DNA from: Streptomyces corallincola
Lineage (GTDB): Bacteria; Actinomycetota; Actinomycetes; Streptomycetales; Streptomycetaceae
Assembly (NCBI RefSeq): GCF_019104725.1
Contig: NZ_JAHRXF010000003.1
Span: forward strand, 1 to 64,000
Reading direction: 5' to 3'
DNA length: 64,000 nt
Below the pieces are notes generated by a model, which was not told the DNA's origin, searched no databases, and was given only the letters and a program-made list of their open reading frames with translations. A program made the translations under genes and the position numbers. Shown here one piece after another: positions 43,857-52,644 of this stretch (its first letter is position 1; the number at the start of each line of letters is the position of its first letter).

Positions 43857-45224
43857 TCAGCACTCGATGATGTTCACCGCAAGCCCGCCCCGAGCCGTCT
43901 CCTTGTACTTCACGGACATGTCCGCCCCCGTCTCCTTCATGGTCTTGATGACCTTGTCGAGGGAGACCATGTGGGAGCCGTCGCCGCGCATGGACATCTT
44001 GGCGGCGGTGACGGCCTTCACGGCGGCCATGCCGTTGCGTTCGATGCAGGGGATCTGGACGAGGCCGCCGACGGGGTCGCAGGTGAGGCCGAGGTTGTGT
44101 TCCATGCCGATCTCGGCGGCGTTCTCGACCTGCTCGGGGGAGCCGCCGAGGACCTCGGCGAGGGCACCGGCCGCCATCGAGCAGGCGGAGCCGACCTCGC
44201 CCTGGCAGCCGACCTCGGCGCCGGAGATGGAGGCGTTCTCCTTGAACAGCATGCCGATGGCACCGGCCGCGAGGAGGAAGCGGACCACGCCCTCCTCGTC
44301 GGCGCCGGGCACGAAGTCCATGTAGTAGTGCAGGACGGCGGGGATGATCCCGGCCGCGCCGTTGGTGGGGGCGGTCACCACCCGGCCACCGGCCGCGTTC
44401 TCCTCGTTGACGGCCATCGCGTAGAGCGTGATCCACTCCATCGCGTGCGCCAACGGGTCGCCCTCGGCGCGCAGTTGGCGGGCCGACTTGGCCGCGCGGC
44501 GGCGGACCCGGAGCCCGCCGGGGAGGATGCCCTCACGGGACAGGCCGCGCCGGACGCAGTCCCGCATCACCTGCCAGATCTCCAGCAGGCCGTCGTGGAT
44601 CTCCTCCTCGGTGCGCCAGGCCCGCTCGTTCTCCAGCATCAGCGACGAGATCGACAGACCCGTCTCACGGGTGAGGCGCAGCAGCTCGTCGCCGGTGCGG
44701 AACGGGTACTTCAGCGCCGTGTCGTCCAGCTTGATCCGGTCCGCGCCGACCGCCTCCTCGTCCACGACGAAACCGCCGCCGACCGAGTAGTACGTCTTGG
44801 CCAGCACCTCGGCGCCCGAGGCGTCGAACGCCTCCAGGGTCATGCCGTTGGCGTGGTAGGGCAGCGCCTTGCGGCGGTGCAGGACCAGATCGTCGTCGTA
44901 GGAGAACGCGATCCCGTGCTCACCGAGCAGGTCGAGGCGCCCGGTCTCCCTGATCGACTCCACCCGGGCGTCCGCCGTCTCCACGTCCACCGTGCGCGGC
45001 GACTCGCCCTCCAGGCCGAGCAGCACCGCCTTCGGGGTGCCGTGCCCGTGCCCGGTCGCGCCCAGCGACCCGTACAGCTCGCAGCGCACCGACACCACGG
45101 TCTCCAGCACACCCTCGTTGCGCAGCCGCGCGGCGAACATCCGTGCCGCCCGCATCGGGCCGACGGTGTGGGAGCTGGACGGGCCAATGCCGATCGAGAA
45201 CAGGTCGAAGACCGAGACGGCCAC
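43857..45224 (-). CDS. sdaA: L-serine ammonia-lyase, iron-sulfur type
   Basis: A 455-residue single-chain enzyme converting L-serine to pyruvate and ammonia. The beta domain (1-150) opens [20 protein letters not shown]. The alpha domain carries the 4Fe-4S cysteines in [21 protein letters not shown] and LVQIPCIER. The C-terminal Cys of NIIEC is, in the characterised bacterial enzyme, a cluster ligand until substrate displaces it. The 3' end is repeated at 40185-40257; its last codons include CTT and GCT, rare in the rest of the gene. It is downstream of glyA, behind a strong hairpin. Confidence 0.97.
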   Translation of the reverse strand: MAVSVFDLFSIGIGPSSSHTVGPMRAARMFAARLRNEGVLETVVSVRCELYGSLGATGHGHGTPKAVLLGLEGESPRTVDVETADARVESIRETGRLDLLGEHGIAFSYDDDLVLHRRKALPYHANGMTLEAFDASGAEVLAKTYYSVGGGFVVDEEAVGADRIKLDDTALKYPFRTGDELLRLTRETGLSISSLMLENERAWRTEEEIHDGLLEIWQVMRDCVRRGLSREGILPGGLRVRRRAAKSARQLRAEGDPLAHAMEWITLYAMAVNEENAAGGRVVTAPTNGAAGIIPAVLHYYMDFVPGADEEGVVRFLLAAGAIGMLFKENASISGAEVGCQGEVGSACSMAAGALAEVLGGSPEQVENAAEIGMEHNLGLTCDPVGGLVQIPCIERNGMAAVKAVTAAKMSMRGDGSHMVSLDKVIKTMKETGADMSVKYKETARGGLAVNIIEC

Positions 45225-45282
45225 GGGAACTCCAAACGTACGGGTGGTGCGGGAAGGGGCGGTGCGGGGGTGTGCACCGGGT

Positions 45283-45330
45283 CCCGCCCCCGCGCGCCCG
45301 CCGTGGGTGGGGCGGACGCGCGGGGGCGGG
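45283..45330 (-). terminator. Strong hairpin between glyA and sdaA
   Basis: A 14-bp perfect GC stem (45283-45296 with 45317-45330) lies 10 bp after the glyA stop. It should end or attenuate the gcvT-gcvH-glyA transcript before sdaA. Confidence 0.75.
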
Positions 45331-45339
45331 GCCGTGGAA

Positions 45340-46605
45340 CTACCGGCCGAGGCCGGGGTACAGCGGGTGCTTGTCGGCCAGCGCCGTCACGCGTGCCTTC
45401 AGCGCCGCCGCGTCGTACGACGGCTTCAGCGCCTCGGCGATCACGTCCGCGACCTCGGTGAAGTCCTCGGCCGTGAAACCGCGAGTGGCCAGCGCGGGCG
45501 TGCCGATGCGCAGCCCGGAGGTGACCATCGGCGGACGCGGGTCGTTCGGGACCGCGTTGCGGTTGACGGTGATCCCGACCTCGTGCAGGCGGTCCTCGGC
45601 CTGCTGGCCGTCCAGCTCGGAGTGGCGCAGGTCCACCAGGATGAGGTGCACGTCCGTACCGCCGGACAGCACGTTCACCCCGGCCTCACGCGCGTCCGCC
45701 GCCGTCAGGCGCTCCGCGAGGATGCGGGCCCCCTCCACGGTACGACGCTGCCGCTCCTTGAACTCCTCGCCCGCCGCGACCTTGAAGGACACCGCCTTCG
45801 CCGCGATCACGTGCTCCAGCGGGCCGCCCTGGAAGCCGGGGAAGACGGAGGAGTTGAGCTTCTTGGCGAACTCCTTCCGGGCCAGGATGATCCCGCCGCG
45901 CGGACCGCCGAGCGTCTTGTGCGTGGTGGAGGTGACCACGTCCGCGTACGGCACCGGGTTGGCGTGCAGCCCGGCCGCGACCAGACCGGCGAAGTGGGCC
46001 ATGTCCACCCACAGGTGGGCCTCCACCTCGTCGGCGATGCGGCGGAACTCCGCGAAGTCCAGCTCGCGCGGGTACGCCGACCAGCCCGCGATGATCACCT
46101 TCGGGCGGTGCTCCTTGGCCAGCCGCTCGACCTCGGCCAGGTCCACCAGGCCGGTCTCCGCGTCCACGTGGTACGCGACCACGTCGAACTGCTTGCCGGA
46201 GAAGTTCAGCCGCATCCCGTGGGTCAGGTGGCCGCCGTGCGCCAGGTCCAGGCCGAGGATGGTGTCACCGGGCTGGGCCAGCGCGAACAGCGCCGCCTGG
46301 TTCGCGGAGGCGCCGGAGTGGGGCTGCACGTTGGCGTACTCGGCGCCGAACAGCTCCTTGACCCGGTCGATGGCGATCTGCTCGGCCACGTCCACGTGCT
46401 CGCAGCCGCCGTAGTAGCGGCGGCCGGGGTAGCCCTCCGCGTACTTGTTGGTCAGCACCGAGCCCTGGGCCTCCATCACCGCGAGCGGCGCGAAGTTCTC
46501 GGAGGCGATCATCTCCAGGGTGGACTGCTGCCGGACCAGCTCCGCGTCCACCGCGGCGGCGATCTCCGGGTCCAGCTCGTGCAGGGGAGTGTTCAGGACG
46601 GTCAT
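45340..46605 (-). CDS. glyA: Serine hydroxymethyltransferase
   Basis: A 421-residue PLP enzyme exchanging serine plus tetrahydrofolate for glycine plus methylene-tetrahydrofolate. Signatures are [10 protein letters not shown] at the start, the [12 protein letters not shown] block, and [13 protein letters not shown], whose Lys near 230 binds PLP. It lies 14 bp after gcvH and is read with it. Because it shares the riboswitch-controlled unit, this copy probably works with the glycine cleavage proteins to convert excess glycine to serine. A second housekeeping glyA likely exists elsewhere. Confidence 0.97.
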   Translation of the reverse strand: MTVLNTPLHELDPEIAAAVDAELVRQQSTLEMIASENFAPLAVMEAQGSVLTNKYAEGYPGRRYYGGCEHVDVAEQIAIDRVKELFGAEYANVQPHSGASANQAALFALAQPGDTILGLDLAHGGHLTHGMRLNFSGKQFDVVAYHVDAETGLVDLAEVERLAKEHRPKVIIAGWSAYPRELDFAEFRRIADEVEAHLWVDMAHFAGLVAAGLHANPVPYADVVTSTTHKTLGGPRGGIILARKEFAKKLNSSVFPGFQGGPLEHVIAAKAVSFKVAAGEEFKERQRRTVEGARILAERLTAADAREAGVNVLSGGTDVHLILVDLRHSELDGQQAEDRLHEVGITVNRNAVPNDPRPPMVTSGLRIGTPALATRGFTAEDFTEVADVIAEALKPSYDAAALKARVTALADKHPLYPGLGR

Positions 46606-46619
46606 ACGGACACGACTCC

Positions 46620-46997
46620 TCAGCCGGCGTTCTGGGCGGTGTACTCGTCGGCGGAGAGCAGGTCGCCCGGCTCCTCCGTCACCCGCACCCGGAACAGCCA
46701 GCCGCCCTCGAAGGGCTCCGAGTTCACGAGCGACGGGTCGTCCACGACGTCCTGGTTGACGGCCGTGATCTCGCCGGAGACGGGGGAGTACAGGTCGGAG
46801 ACCGACTTGGTGGACTCCAGCTCACCGCAGGTCTCACCCGCCTCCACCGTCGCGCCGACCTCGGGGAGCTGGGCGTACACCACGTCGCCGAGCGCGTTCG
46901 CCGCGAACTCGGTGATCCCGACCGTCGAGACGCCGTCCTCGGCGGCCGACAGCCACTCGTGTTCCTTGCTGTAGCGAAGCTGCTGGGGGTTGCTCAT
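46620..46997 (-). CDS. gcvH: Glycine cleavage system H protein
   Basis: A 125-residue lipoyl carrier that shuttles the aminomethyl group between P, T and L proteins. The lipoylated Lys is K64 in [10 protein letters not shown]. Family blocks are [10 protein letters not shown] at the start and GWLFRVRV near the end. It is placed 97 bp after gcvT in the riboswitch-controlled unit. The P protein (gcvP) is not in the window. Confidence 0.97.
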   Translation of the reverse strand: MSNPQQLRYSKEHEWLSAAEDGVSTVGITEFAANALGDVVYAQLPEVGATVEAGETCGELESTKSVSDLYSPVSGEITAVNQDVVDDPSLVNSEPFEGGWLFRVRVTEEPGDLLSADEYTAQNAG

Positions 46998-47094
46998 GCC
47001 TGAATTCTCCTGTACGCGGGGGTGTGCTGGTGAAGGGGGAGTGTCACGGACGGCCCGGTGTGGGCCGACTCACGCCGAAGCGCGCGCGAGGGGT

Positions 47095-48213
47095 CTACTT
47101 CTGCCGCTTGTAGAACGGCAGCGCCACGACCTCGTACGGCTCGTGGCTGCCCCGGATGTCCACGCCGACACCCTCGGTGCCCGGAGCGGCGTGCGCGGCG
47201 TCCACGTACGCCATCGCGACGGGACGGCCGAGCGTGGGGGAGGGGGCGCCGGAGGTGACCTCGCCGATCACCCGGCCGCCGGAGACGACCGGGAACCCGG
47301 CGCGCGGCACGCGGCGGCCCTCGGCGACCAGGCCGACCAGGACGCGCGGCGGGTTCTCCCCGGCGCGCGTCGCGGCGGCGGTCAGCGCCTCGCGGCCGAC
47401 GAAGTCGCCGTCCTTCTCGAACTTCACGACCCGGCCCAGACCGGCGTCGAACGGGGTGAGCGCGGTGGTCAGCTCGTGCCCGTACAGCGGCATGCCCGCC
47501 TCCAGGCGCAGCGTGTCGCGGCAGGACAGCCCGCAGGGGATCAGGCCCACGCCCGCGCCCGCCTCGGTCAGCGCCTCCCACAGGGCCACCGCGTGCTCCG
47601 GCTTCACGAACAGCTCGAAGCCGTCCTCGCCGGTGTAGCCGGTGCGGGCGATCAGCGCGGGCACCCCGGCGACCGTGCCGGGCAGCCCGGCGTAGTACTT
47701 CAGGCCGTCCAGGTCGGCGTCGGTGACCGACTTCAGGATGCCGGGGGACTCCGGGCCCTGGACGGCGATCAGGGCGTAGGCGTCCCGGTCGTCGCGGACC
47801 TCGGCGTCGAAACCGGCGGCGCGCTCGGTGAGGGCGTCCAGCACGACCTGCGCGTTGGAGGCGTTGGCGACGACCATGTACTCGGTCTCGGCGAGCCGGT
47901 AGACGATCAGGTCGTCCAGGATGCCGCCGTCGGCCCGGCAGATCATGGTGTAGCGGGCGCGGCCGACACCGACGGAGCCGATGTTGCCGACCAGCGCGAA
48001 GTTCAGCAGCGCGGCGGCGTCGGCGCCGGTCACCGTGATCTCGCCCATGTGGGACAGGTCGAACAGCCCCGCGCGGGTGCGCACGGCCACGTGCTCCTCG
48101 CGCTCGGAGGCGTAGCGCAGCGGCATGTCCCAGCCGGCGAAGTCGGTCATGGTCGCGCCGAGCGACCGGTGCAGCGCGTCGAGCGCGGTGTGGCGGAGTT
48201 CGGTACTGCTCAT
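47095..48213 (-). CDS. gcvT: Glycine cleavage system T protein (aminomethyltransferase)
   Basis: A 372-residue enzyme that releases ammonia from the H-protein-bound intermediate and forms methylene-tetrahydrofolate. Conserved blocks are DFAGWDMPLRY, DLSHMGEITV, GYTGEDGFELF (folate-binding Asp region) and LRLEAGMPLYGHEL. ATG 48213 starts just below the glycine riboswitch; longer frame to 48360 runs through the aptamer and is not coding. First gene of the gcvT-gcvH-glyA unit. Confidence 0.97.
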   Translation of the reverse strand: MSSTELRHTALDALHRSLGATMTDFAGWDMPLRYASEREEHVAVRTRAGLFDLSHMGEITVTGADAAALLNFALVGNIGSVGVGRARYTMICRADGGILDDLIVYRLAETEYMVVANASNAQVVLDALTERAAGFDAEVRDDRDAYALIAVQGPESPGILKSVTDADLDGLKYYAGLPGTVAGVPALIARTGYTGEDGFELFVKPEHAVALWEALTEAGAGVGLIPCGLSCRDTLRLEAGMPLYGHELTTALTPFDAGLGRVVKFEKDGDFVGREALTAAATRAGENPPRVLVGLVAEGRRVPRAGFPVVSGGRVIGEVTSGAPSPTLGRPVAMAYVDAAHAAPGTEGVGVDIRGSHEPYEVVALPFYKRQK

Positions 48214-48227
48214 CGGTCGGTCGTCTC

Positions 48228-48477
48228 CCAGGGCAGACAGCGGGGCGAGGAACGTTCCTCCCCATCTGTCATCGGAACCTGAGAGGTTCGCCGTGAACCC
48301 GGTGCCTCGCGCGCTGCGCGCGGCGGAGACGGTCACGGTTTGCACCTTGGGTGGAGCCACTTGTCAGCGGCCCGCTTTTCAGATGTGCCTCGCCCGCGCG
48401 GTAACGGGGCCTGAGAGATTCAAGGGAGGGACTTGCTCCTTCGGCGCCCCGGCGACGACTGGCCGGGGACTCTCCCG
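48228..48477 (-). promoter_or_regulatory. Tandem glycine riboswitch
   Basis: Read on the minus strand, the leader starts GGAGAGTCCCCGG, followed by GCGCCGAAGGAGCAAG and TCTCTCAGGCCCCGTTACC. This is the classic glycine aptamer core. A second unit follows, with GTGACCGTCTCCGC and AACCTCTCAGGTTCCGATGA ACAGATGGGGAG-type features. Two aptamers in series before gcvT fit the well-known cooperative glycine switch that turns on glycine cleavage. The second aptamer ends 15 bp before the gcvT start, so control at translation initiation is possible. Confidence 0.9.
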
Positions 48478-48692
48478 CGCGGATTCAAGCGGCCGGTATG
48501 CAGTTTGGCGGGCACATCATTGCACGCCCCGCCCGCGCTCGTCAGCGACCCTCTCCGCGACCGCTCCGTGTCCCCGCCCGCACCCGCCCGCGGCCCTCCT
48601 CGCATTACCTTCTCTTTACGTCCAGTGGGCAAAGGGTTTGCACGCGGACGGCACGGGGACGACGCGGTACAGCGGGACAGGGGGCGGACGTG

Positions 48693-49478
48693 ATGGACGG
48701 CTTCACGGGGCGGGCGGCGGGGGCGGTCGGGGGTGTGGCGTTCGGCACGGGGGCTCCGTACGGGGCCGGGGGTCACTGCGCCACGGGGGCTCCGTACGGG
48801 GCCGGGGGTCCCTGCGGGACGGGAGCGCCGCCGCTCCGGGGCATCCCGAGCCCCGCACGCCCCGTACCCTCGGTACCCCCCGCGCCCGCCGTCCGGCCCC
48901 GGGTCCTCGATCTGCGCGGCCGTCCCGGTGCCACTCCCCGCACCCTCTCCTTCGGCCCCCGCGACCTCCTCGTCGTCACCGGGCTGCCCGGCGGCGGCAA
49001 GTCCACGCTGATGCGGCGGGCGGTGCCGGGACCGCGGGTGGACTCCCAGGACACGCGGGAGCGCTGGGCCGCGCGGCTGCCGCGGGCGCTGCCGTACGCG
49101 CTCTACCGCCCGCTGGTCCGGCTCGCGCACTACGCGGGGCTGCGCCGCGCACTGCGCTCCGGCGCGGGCGTCGTCGTGCACGACTGCGGCACCCAGCCCT
49201 GGGTGCGCGCCTGGCTGGCCCGTACGGCGCGGGCGCGCGGGGGCACGCTCCACCTGCTGCTGCTCGACGTGCCCCACGGCACCGCCCGCGCGGGGCGGCG
49301 GGCACGCGGCCGGGACGTCTCCCGGTACGCCTCCGCCCGCCACCGGCGTACGACGGCGCGGCTGCTGCGCGTCCTGGAGCGCGGCGAACCGCCCGCGGGC
49401 TGCGGCTCGGCGGTGCTGCTGGACCGGGCGGCGGCGGACCGCCTGCTGCGGATCGGGTTCGGCGGCTCCGGGGGATGA
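48693..49478 (+). CDS. P-loop kinase-like (AAA_33/zeta-type) ATP-binding protein
   Basis: A 261-residue protein. The ATPase part (about 70-261) has Walker A GLPGGGKST, an Asp/Ser-containing VDSQDTRERW block like nucleoside or zeta-type kinases, and LLLLDVPHGTARAGRRARGR with Arg residues of a lid. The first 65 residues are disordered; two copies of a GAPYGAGG unit come from a 36-bp tandem repeat at 48746-48817. GTG 48690 is an alternative start. The substrate is unknown. It is divergent from the riboswitch leader. Confidence 0.82.
   Translation: MDGFTGRAAGAVGGVAFGTGAPYGAGGHCATGAPYGAGGPCGTGAPPLRGIPSPARPVPSVPPAPAVRPRVLDLRGRPGATPRTLSFGPRDLLVVTGLPGGGKSTLMRRAVPGPRVDSQDTRERWAARLPRALPYALYRPLVRLAHYAGLRRALRSGAGVVVHDCGTQPWVRAWLARTARARGGTLHLLLLDVPHGTARAGRRARGRDVSRYASARHRRTTARLLRVLERGEPPAGCGSAVLLDRAAADRLLRIGFGGSGG
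48746..48817. repeat. 36-bp tandem repeat in kinase-like gene
   Basis: Two near-identical units begin at 48746 and 48782. Each encodes TGAPYGAGG plus a Cys. Confidence 0.75.
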
Positions 49479-49541
49479 GGCCGTGCGGGGCACCGGGTTA
49501 GCCTTCTGATTCCGGCACGATTCCCAGCAGGCGGTAGGCAG

Positions 49542-50333
49542 ATGGACTTCCCGGCGGACCTTCCCGCGGACTTCCCGGCACAGGCGCACCCCCAGCCCCA
49601 CGGCGGCTGGCCCGGCAACGAGCTGGAGGAGGTGCTGTCGGCCGCGTTCGGCGTACCCGGAGCGGGCGCCCGCGTCCTGGAGGTCCTCGGGCGCGCCTTC
49701 GTCTGGGTGCCGCTGCCGGGCGGCGGCGGCCCCGACACAGGCCCGCTCGACCTGCCCACCCTGGAGATCGACGGCCAGGTGTACATCCCCGTCTTCAGCT
49801 CCGAGGAGCAGCTGCGGCTGTCGGCCGGGGCGCACATGGCGTACACCATCGCCCCGGCCGTGGAGTTCGCGCGCGGGCTGCCGCCGCAGGCCGGGATGCT
49901 GCTGAACCCGGACGGCACGGTCGGCCTGCCGCTGCCGCCCGAGGCGGTCGCGGAGCTGGCCCGCACCGGCCGGACCCCGCTGGACGGCCCGGCCTCCGGC
50001 GGGCGGGTGCGGCTGTTCGAGCCCGACTGGCAGGACGACCCGGTGGACTTCCTGGCCGCCGCGTCCGCCGAGTTCGCGGCGACCGGCGTGGTGCTCAGCG
50101 CCCGCCGCTGCCTCGCGGCCGTCGAGACCGCCGACCCGGTCCTCTTCGTCGGGGTCGAACTCGCCCCGTCCGACGGTGATCTGCGCGCGCTGCCGATGGC
50201 CGCGCTGGAGCGGGCGCTGGACCGGGCACCGGTGGCGTGGCCGGTCAACCTCGTCCTCCTGGACGTGGCGCACGATCCGGTGGGGGAGTGGATGCGGGGC
50301 AATGTCCGCCCGTTCCACCAGTACGGCCACTGA
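49542..50333 (+). CDS. SseB-like protein, first copy
   Basis: A 263-residue soluble protein with the two-part SseB architecture: an N-terminal domain with FVWVPLPGGGG, IDGQVYIPVFSSEEQL and GMLLNPDG, and a C-terminal domain with LFVGVELAPSDGD and LLDVAHDPVGEWMRGNVRPF. In E. coli, extra SseB enhances serine sensitivity, which gives the family its name. Here it lies beside serine- and glycine-catabolic genes. A second protein of the same type and size follows after 102 bp. The start at ATG 49542 has a GGCGG-type site nearby. Confidence 0.87.
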   Translation: MDFPADLPADFPAQAHPQPHGGWPGNELEEVLSAAFGVPGAGARVLEVLGRAFVWVPLPGGGGPDTGPLDLPTLEIDGQVYIPVFSSEEQLRLSAGAHMAYTIAPAVEFARGLPPQAGMLLNPDGTVGLPLPPEAVAELARTGRTPLDGPASGGRVRLFEPDWQDDPVDFLAAASAEFAATGVVLSARRCLAAVETADPVLFVGVELAPSDGDLRALPMAALERALDRAPVAWPVNLVLLDVAHDPVGEWMRGNVRPFHQYGH

Positions 50334-50435
50334 GCAGGTCGGGCCACCGAGCTTTCGGCCACCCGTGGCCCGGCGCACCGGGCGCATAAGCTGTCCCCGC
50401 AAGCGGGGCGACTCCCAGAAGGGCCGGTACGACAG

Positions 50436-51227
50436 GTGAGCGCGAGCCACAGCGGCAGCGTCGAGCACACGCTGCGTCAGGTCACCCCCGGGCGCTACGA
50501 CGCCTACGAGGCACTGCTGCGCGCCCTCGCCACGCCCTCCTCCGGCCAGATCTGGATGTTCCTCTGGCAGGGCCAGTCCGGCTCGCCCGACGCGCAGTAC
50601 GGCACGATGGAGGTGGACGGCTTCAGCTACGCGCCCTGCGTGACCTCGGCGCGGGAGCTCTCCGCGAGCGGCTGGAACCGCAGTTACGAAGTGGCGGACG
50701 GCCTCGACGTCGCCCGCACCCTCTACCCCGAGCACTACGGCCTCTGGCTCAACCCGCACGCCCCCGGCGGCGGGGTCGGCGTGCCCTGGCCGGACCTGCG
50801 CCGCATCGCCACCGGCCTCGACCGGCAGCCCGCCGGACCACTCCGGCTGACCGAACCGGCCGTGGAGATCCCGCAGTTCTACGCCCTGCTCGCGCAGAAC
50901 GCCCACCGCACCCCCGCGCTGCGCTCCCTGCGCCGCGCCTGGGTCCAGCCCGCCCTCGGCGCCCCGTACCTCGCGCTCGGCCTCGACGTCTACGACACCT
51001 CGCCCGCCTCCGTGGACTCGGTGCGGGCGATGCTCCAGCAGTCCGTGGGAGCGGTCCCCGAGGGCCTGCCCGTCTCCACCGTCGTCATGACCGACGACCA
51101 CGACCCGGTCGTCATGTGGATGCGCGCCAACTCCCGCCCCTTCTACGACCGCGACGCCCACGTGCCGCCCCCGCCGACGGCTCCGGTGGCGGGGTACGGG
51201 TATCCGCCGGTTCCGGGTGGTTACTGA
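50436..51227 (+). CDS. SseB-like protein, second copy
   Basis: Another 263-residue SseB-type protein, divergent from the first. Shared pattern includes MEVDGFSYAPCVTSARELS, LWLNPHAPGG and the closing VVMTDDHDPVVMWMRANSRPFY, which mirrors the tail of the upstream copy. The C-terminus adds a Pro/Gly/Tyr-rich tail. The start is GTG 50436. The pair is usual in Streptomyces; whether the proteins work together is unknown. Confidence 0.85.
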   Translation: MSASHSGSVEHTLRQVTPGRYDAYEALLRALATPSSGQIWMFLWQGQSGSPDAQYGTMEVDGFSYAPCVTSARELSASGWNRSYEVADGLDVARTLYPEHYGLWLNPHAPGGGVGVPWPDLRRIATGLDRQPAGPLRLTEPAVEIPQFYALLAQNAHRTPALRSLRRAWVQPALGAPYLALGLDVYDTSPASVDSVRAMLQQSVGAVPEGLPVSTVVMTDDHDPVVMWMRANSRPFYDRDAHVPPPPTAPVAGYGYPPVPGGY

Positions 51228-51584
51228 GCCAACAGGTCCGTGAAGGACGGACGTTGAGTGCGAAGCGGATGAACGTCCGCCTACCGGACATCCTCTGCGC
51301 GCGTAGAACGGTGCCCATCCAGGTGACTCGCGTGGAAAAACCCCTGTGTCCGCAATGGTCCGCGTTCGCTGGGCGTTACCCAGTGATCGGATAACGGAAT
51401 CCCCTTCACTGCATCACGTTTGCGCATACTTTCACCGTCCCCTCTGGCGGCTGATCAAGACGACGCTGAAGACTCGCCACTCAGACGCGAGGCCCTTCGG
51501 CCTCGTGCTCGATGGCAAGTTGACAAAGCCGCGCAACCGCGGCTAGCGCAGGCCGGTCACCACCGGCGAGAGGGGTCGCACATC
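51228..51584. promoter_or_regulatory. Leader and promoter region of the opp operon
   Basis: These 357 bp hold no gene. A TTGACA at 51520-51525 is followed after 17 bp by CTAGCG, a possible housekeeping promoter. A 7-bp hairpin CGAGGCC/GGCCTCG lies at 51488-51505. The region 51340-51430 is the most AT-rich in this part of the window. Confidence 0.4.
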
Positions 51585-52583
51585 GTGACCGCACCGATCG
51601 AGACCACCGCGGCGGCAACCGAGGTACAGCCGGAAGCTGTTCTGAAGGGCGCCGGTAAGGGGCAGATCGAAGGCCGTTCACTGGGTCAGATCGCCTGGAC
51701 CCGGTTCAAGCGGGACAGAGTCGCGGTCGCCGGTGGCGTCATCGTGCTCCTGCTGATCGTTCTCGCCGTCCTCGCCCGGCCCATCCAGGCACTCCTCGGC
51801 CTGGACCCGAACGCCTTCCACCAGAACCTGATCGTCCCCGACACCTCGCTCCCGAAGGGGAGTTGGGGCGGCATGAGCCTGGAGCACCCGCTCGGCGTGG
51901 ACCCCAAGTTCGGGCGTGACATCGCCACCCGCATCCTCGAAGGCTCCTGGGTGTCCCTGGTCGTCGCCTTCGGCGCCACGATCCTGTCCAACGTGATCGG
52001 CGCGATCATGGGCGTGGTGGCCGGCTACTACGGCGGCCGGGTCGATGCGGTCATCAGCCGGTTGATGGACACCTTCCTGGCGTTCCCCCTCCTGCTGTTC
52101 GCGATCTCCATCTCGGCCACGCTCCAGGGCGGTGCGTTCGGCCTCAGCGGTCTGCCGCTGCACCTGAGCGTGCTGATCTTCGTGATCGGCTTCTTCAACT
52201 GGCCCTACCTCGGCCGGATCGTCCGCGGCCAGGCCCTCGCCCTGCGCGAGCGCGAGTTCGTGGACGCCTCGCGGGGCATGGGCGCGAAGGCGCCGTACAT
52301 TCTCTTCCGCGAACTGATGCCCAACCTGGTCGGTCCGATCATCGTCTACTCGACGCTGCTGATCCCGACCAACATTCTCTTCGAGGCGTCCCTGAGCTTC
52401 CTCGGCGTCGGTATCCAGCCGCCGCAGGCGTCGTGGGGCGGCATGCTGCGCGAAGCGGTCACCTACTACCAGGTGGACCCGCAGTACATGATCGTTCCCG
52501 GCCTCGCCATCTTCGTCACCGTCCTCGCCTTCAATCTGCTGGGCGACGGTCTCCGCGACGCTCTCGACCCGCGCAGCCGCTGA
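51585..52583 (+). CDS. oppC: Oligopeptide ABC transporter permease (OppC-like)
   Basis: A 332-residue permease with an N-terminal cytosolic arm, then six helices (about 45-325). The OppC N-terminal region ends IAWTRFKRDRVAVAGG and the EAA loop is EFVDASRGMGAKAPYILFRELMPN. It is the first gene of a five-gene unit and precedes the substrate-binding gene by 61 bp. GAGAGGGG stands upstream of GTG 51585. Confidence 0.93.
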   Translation: MTAPIETTAAATEVQPEAVLKGAGKGQIEGRSLGQIAWTRFKRDRVAVAGGVIVLLLIVLAVLARPIQALLGLDPNAFHQNLIVPDTSLPKGSWGGMSLEHPLGVDPKFGRDIATRILEGSWVSLVVAFGATILSNVIGAIMGVVAGYYGGRVDAVISRLMDTFLAFPLLLFAISISATLQGGAFGLSGLPLHLSVLIFVIGFFNWPYLGRIVRGQALALREREFVDASRGMGAKAPYILFRELMPNLVGPIIVYSTLLIPTNILFEASLSFLGVGIQPPQASWGGMLREAVTYYQVDPQYMIVPGLAIFVTVLAFNLLGDGLRDALDPRSR

Positions 52584-52644
52584 CGTCACTGCCGCCGAGA
52601 GCTCAGACAAAGTTTTTCCAACAATGGAGGGGAAAGCGCCCATC

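Larger units (their letters stand above)
40136..43929. mobile_element. Decayed integrative element at the 3' end of sdaA
   Basis: A 3.8-kb segment bounded by direct repeats of the sdaA tail plus terminator. It contains a broken tyrosine integrase next to the left repeat, a deleted IS5-type transposase, an Rhs core fragment, a coupled pair of secreted-protein genes, a small orphan gene and a 660-bp TIR-bounded segment. Codon use inside is less GC-biased than in neighbours. No replication, transfer or excisionase gene is recognisable, so it should be immobile. The repeats and adjacent integrase are what is expected of integration into a gene 3' end. Confidence 0.78.

Noticed and set aside
51396..51420. 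GGAAT...GTT resembling a SigR-type promoter before the opp operon
   Set aside because: The spacer is 17 bases rather than 18-19 and the site is 165 bp from the start codon; the downstream TTGACA is at least as good, so no sigma assignment is made.
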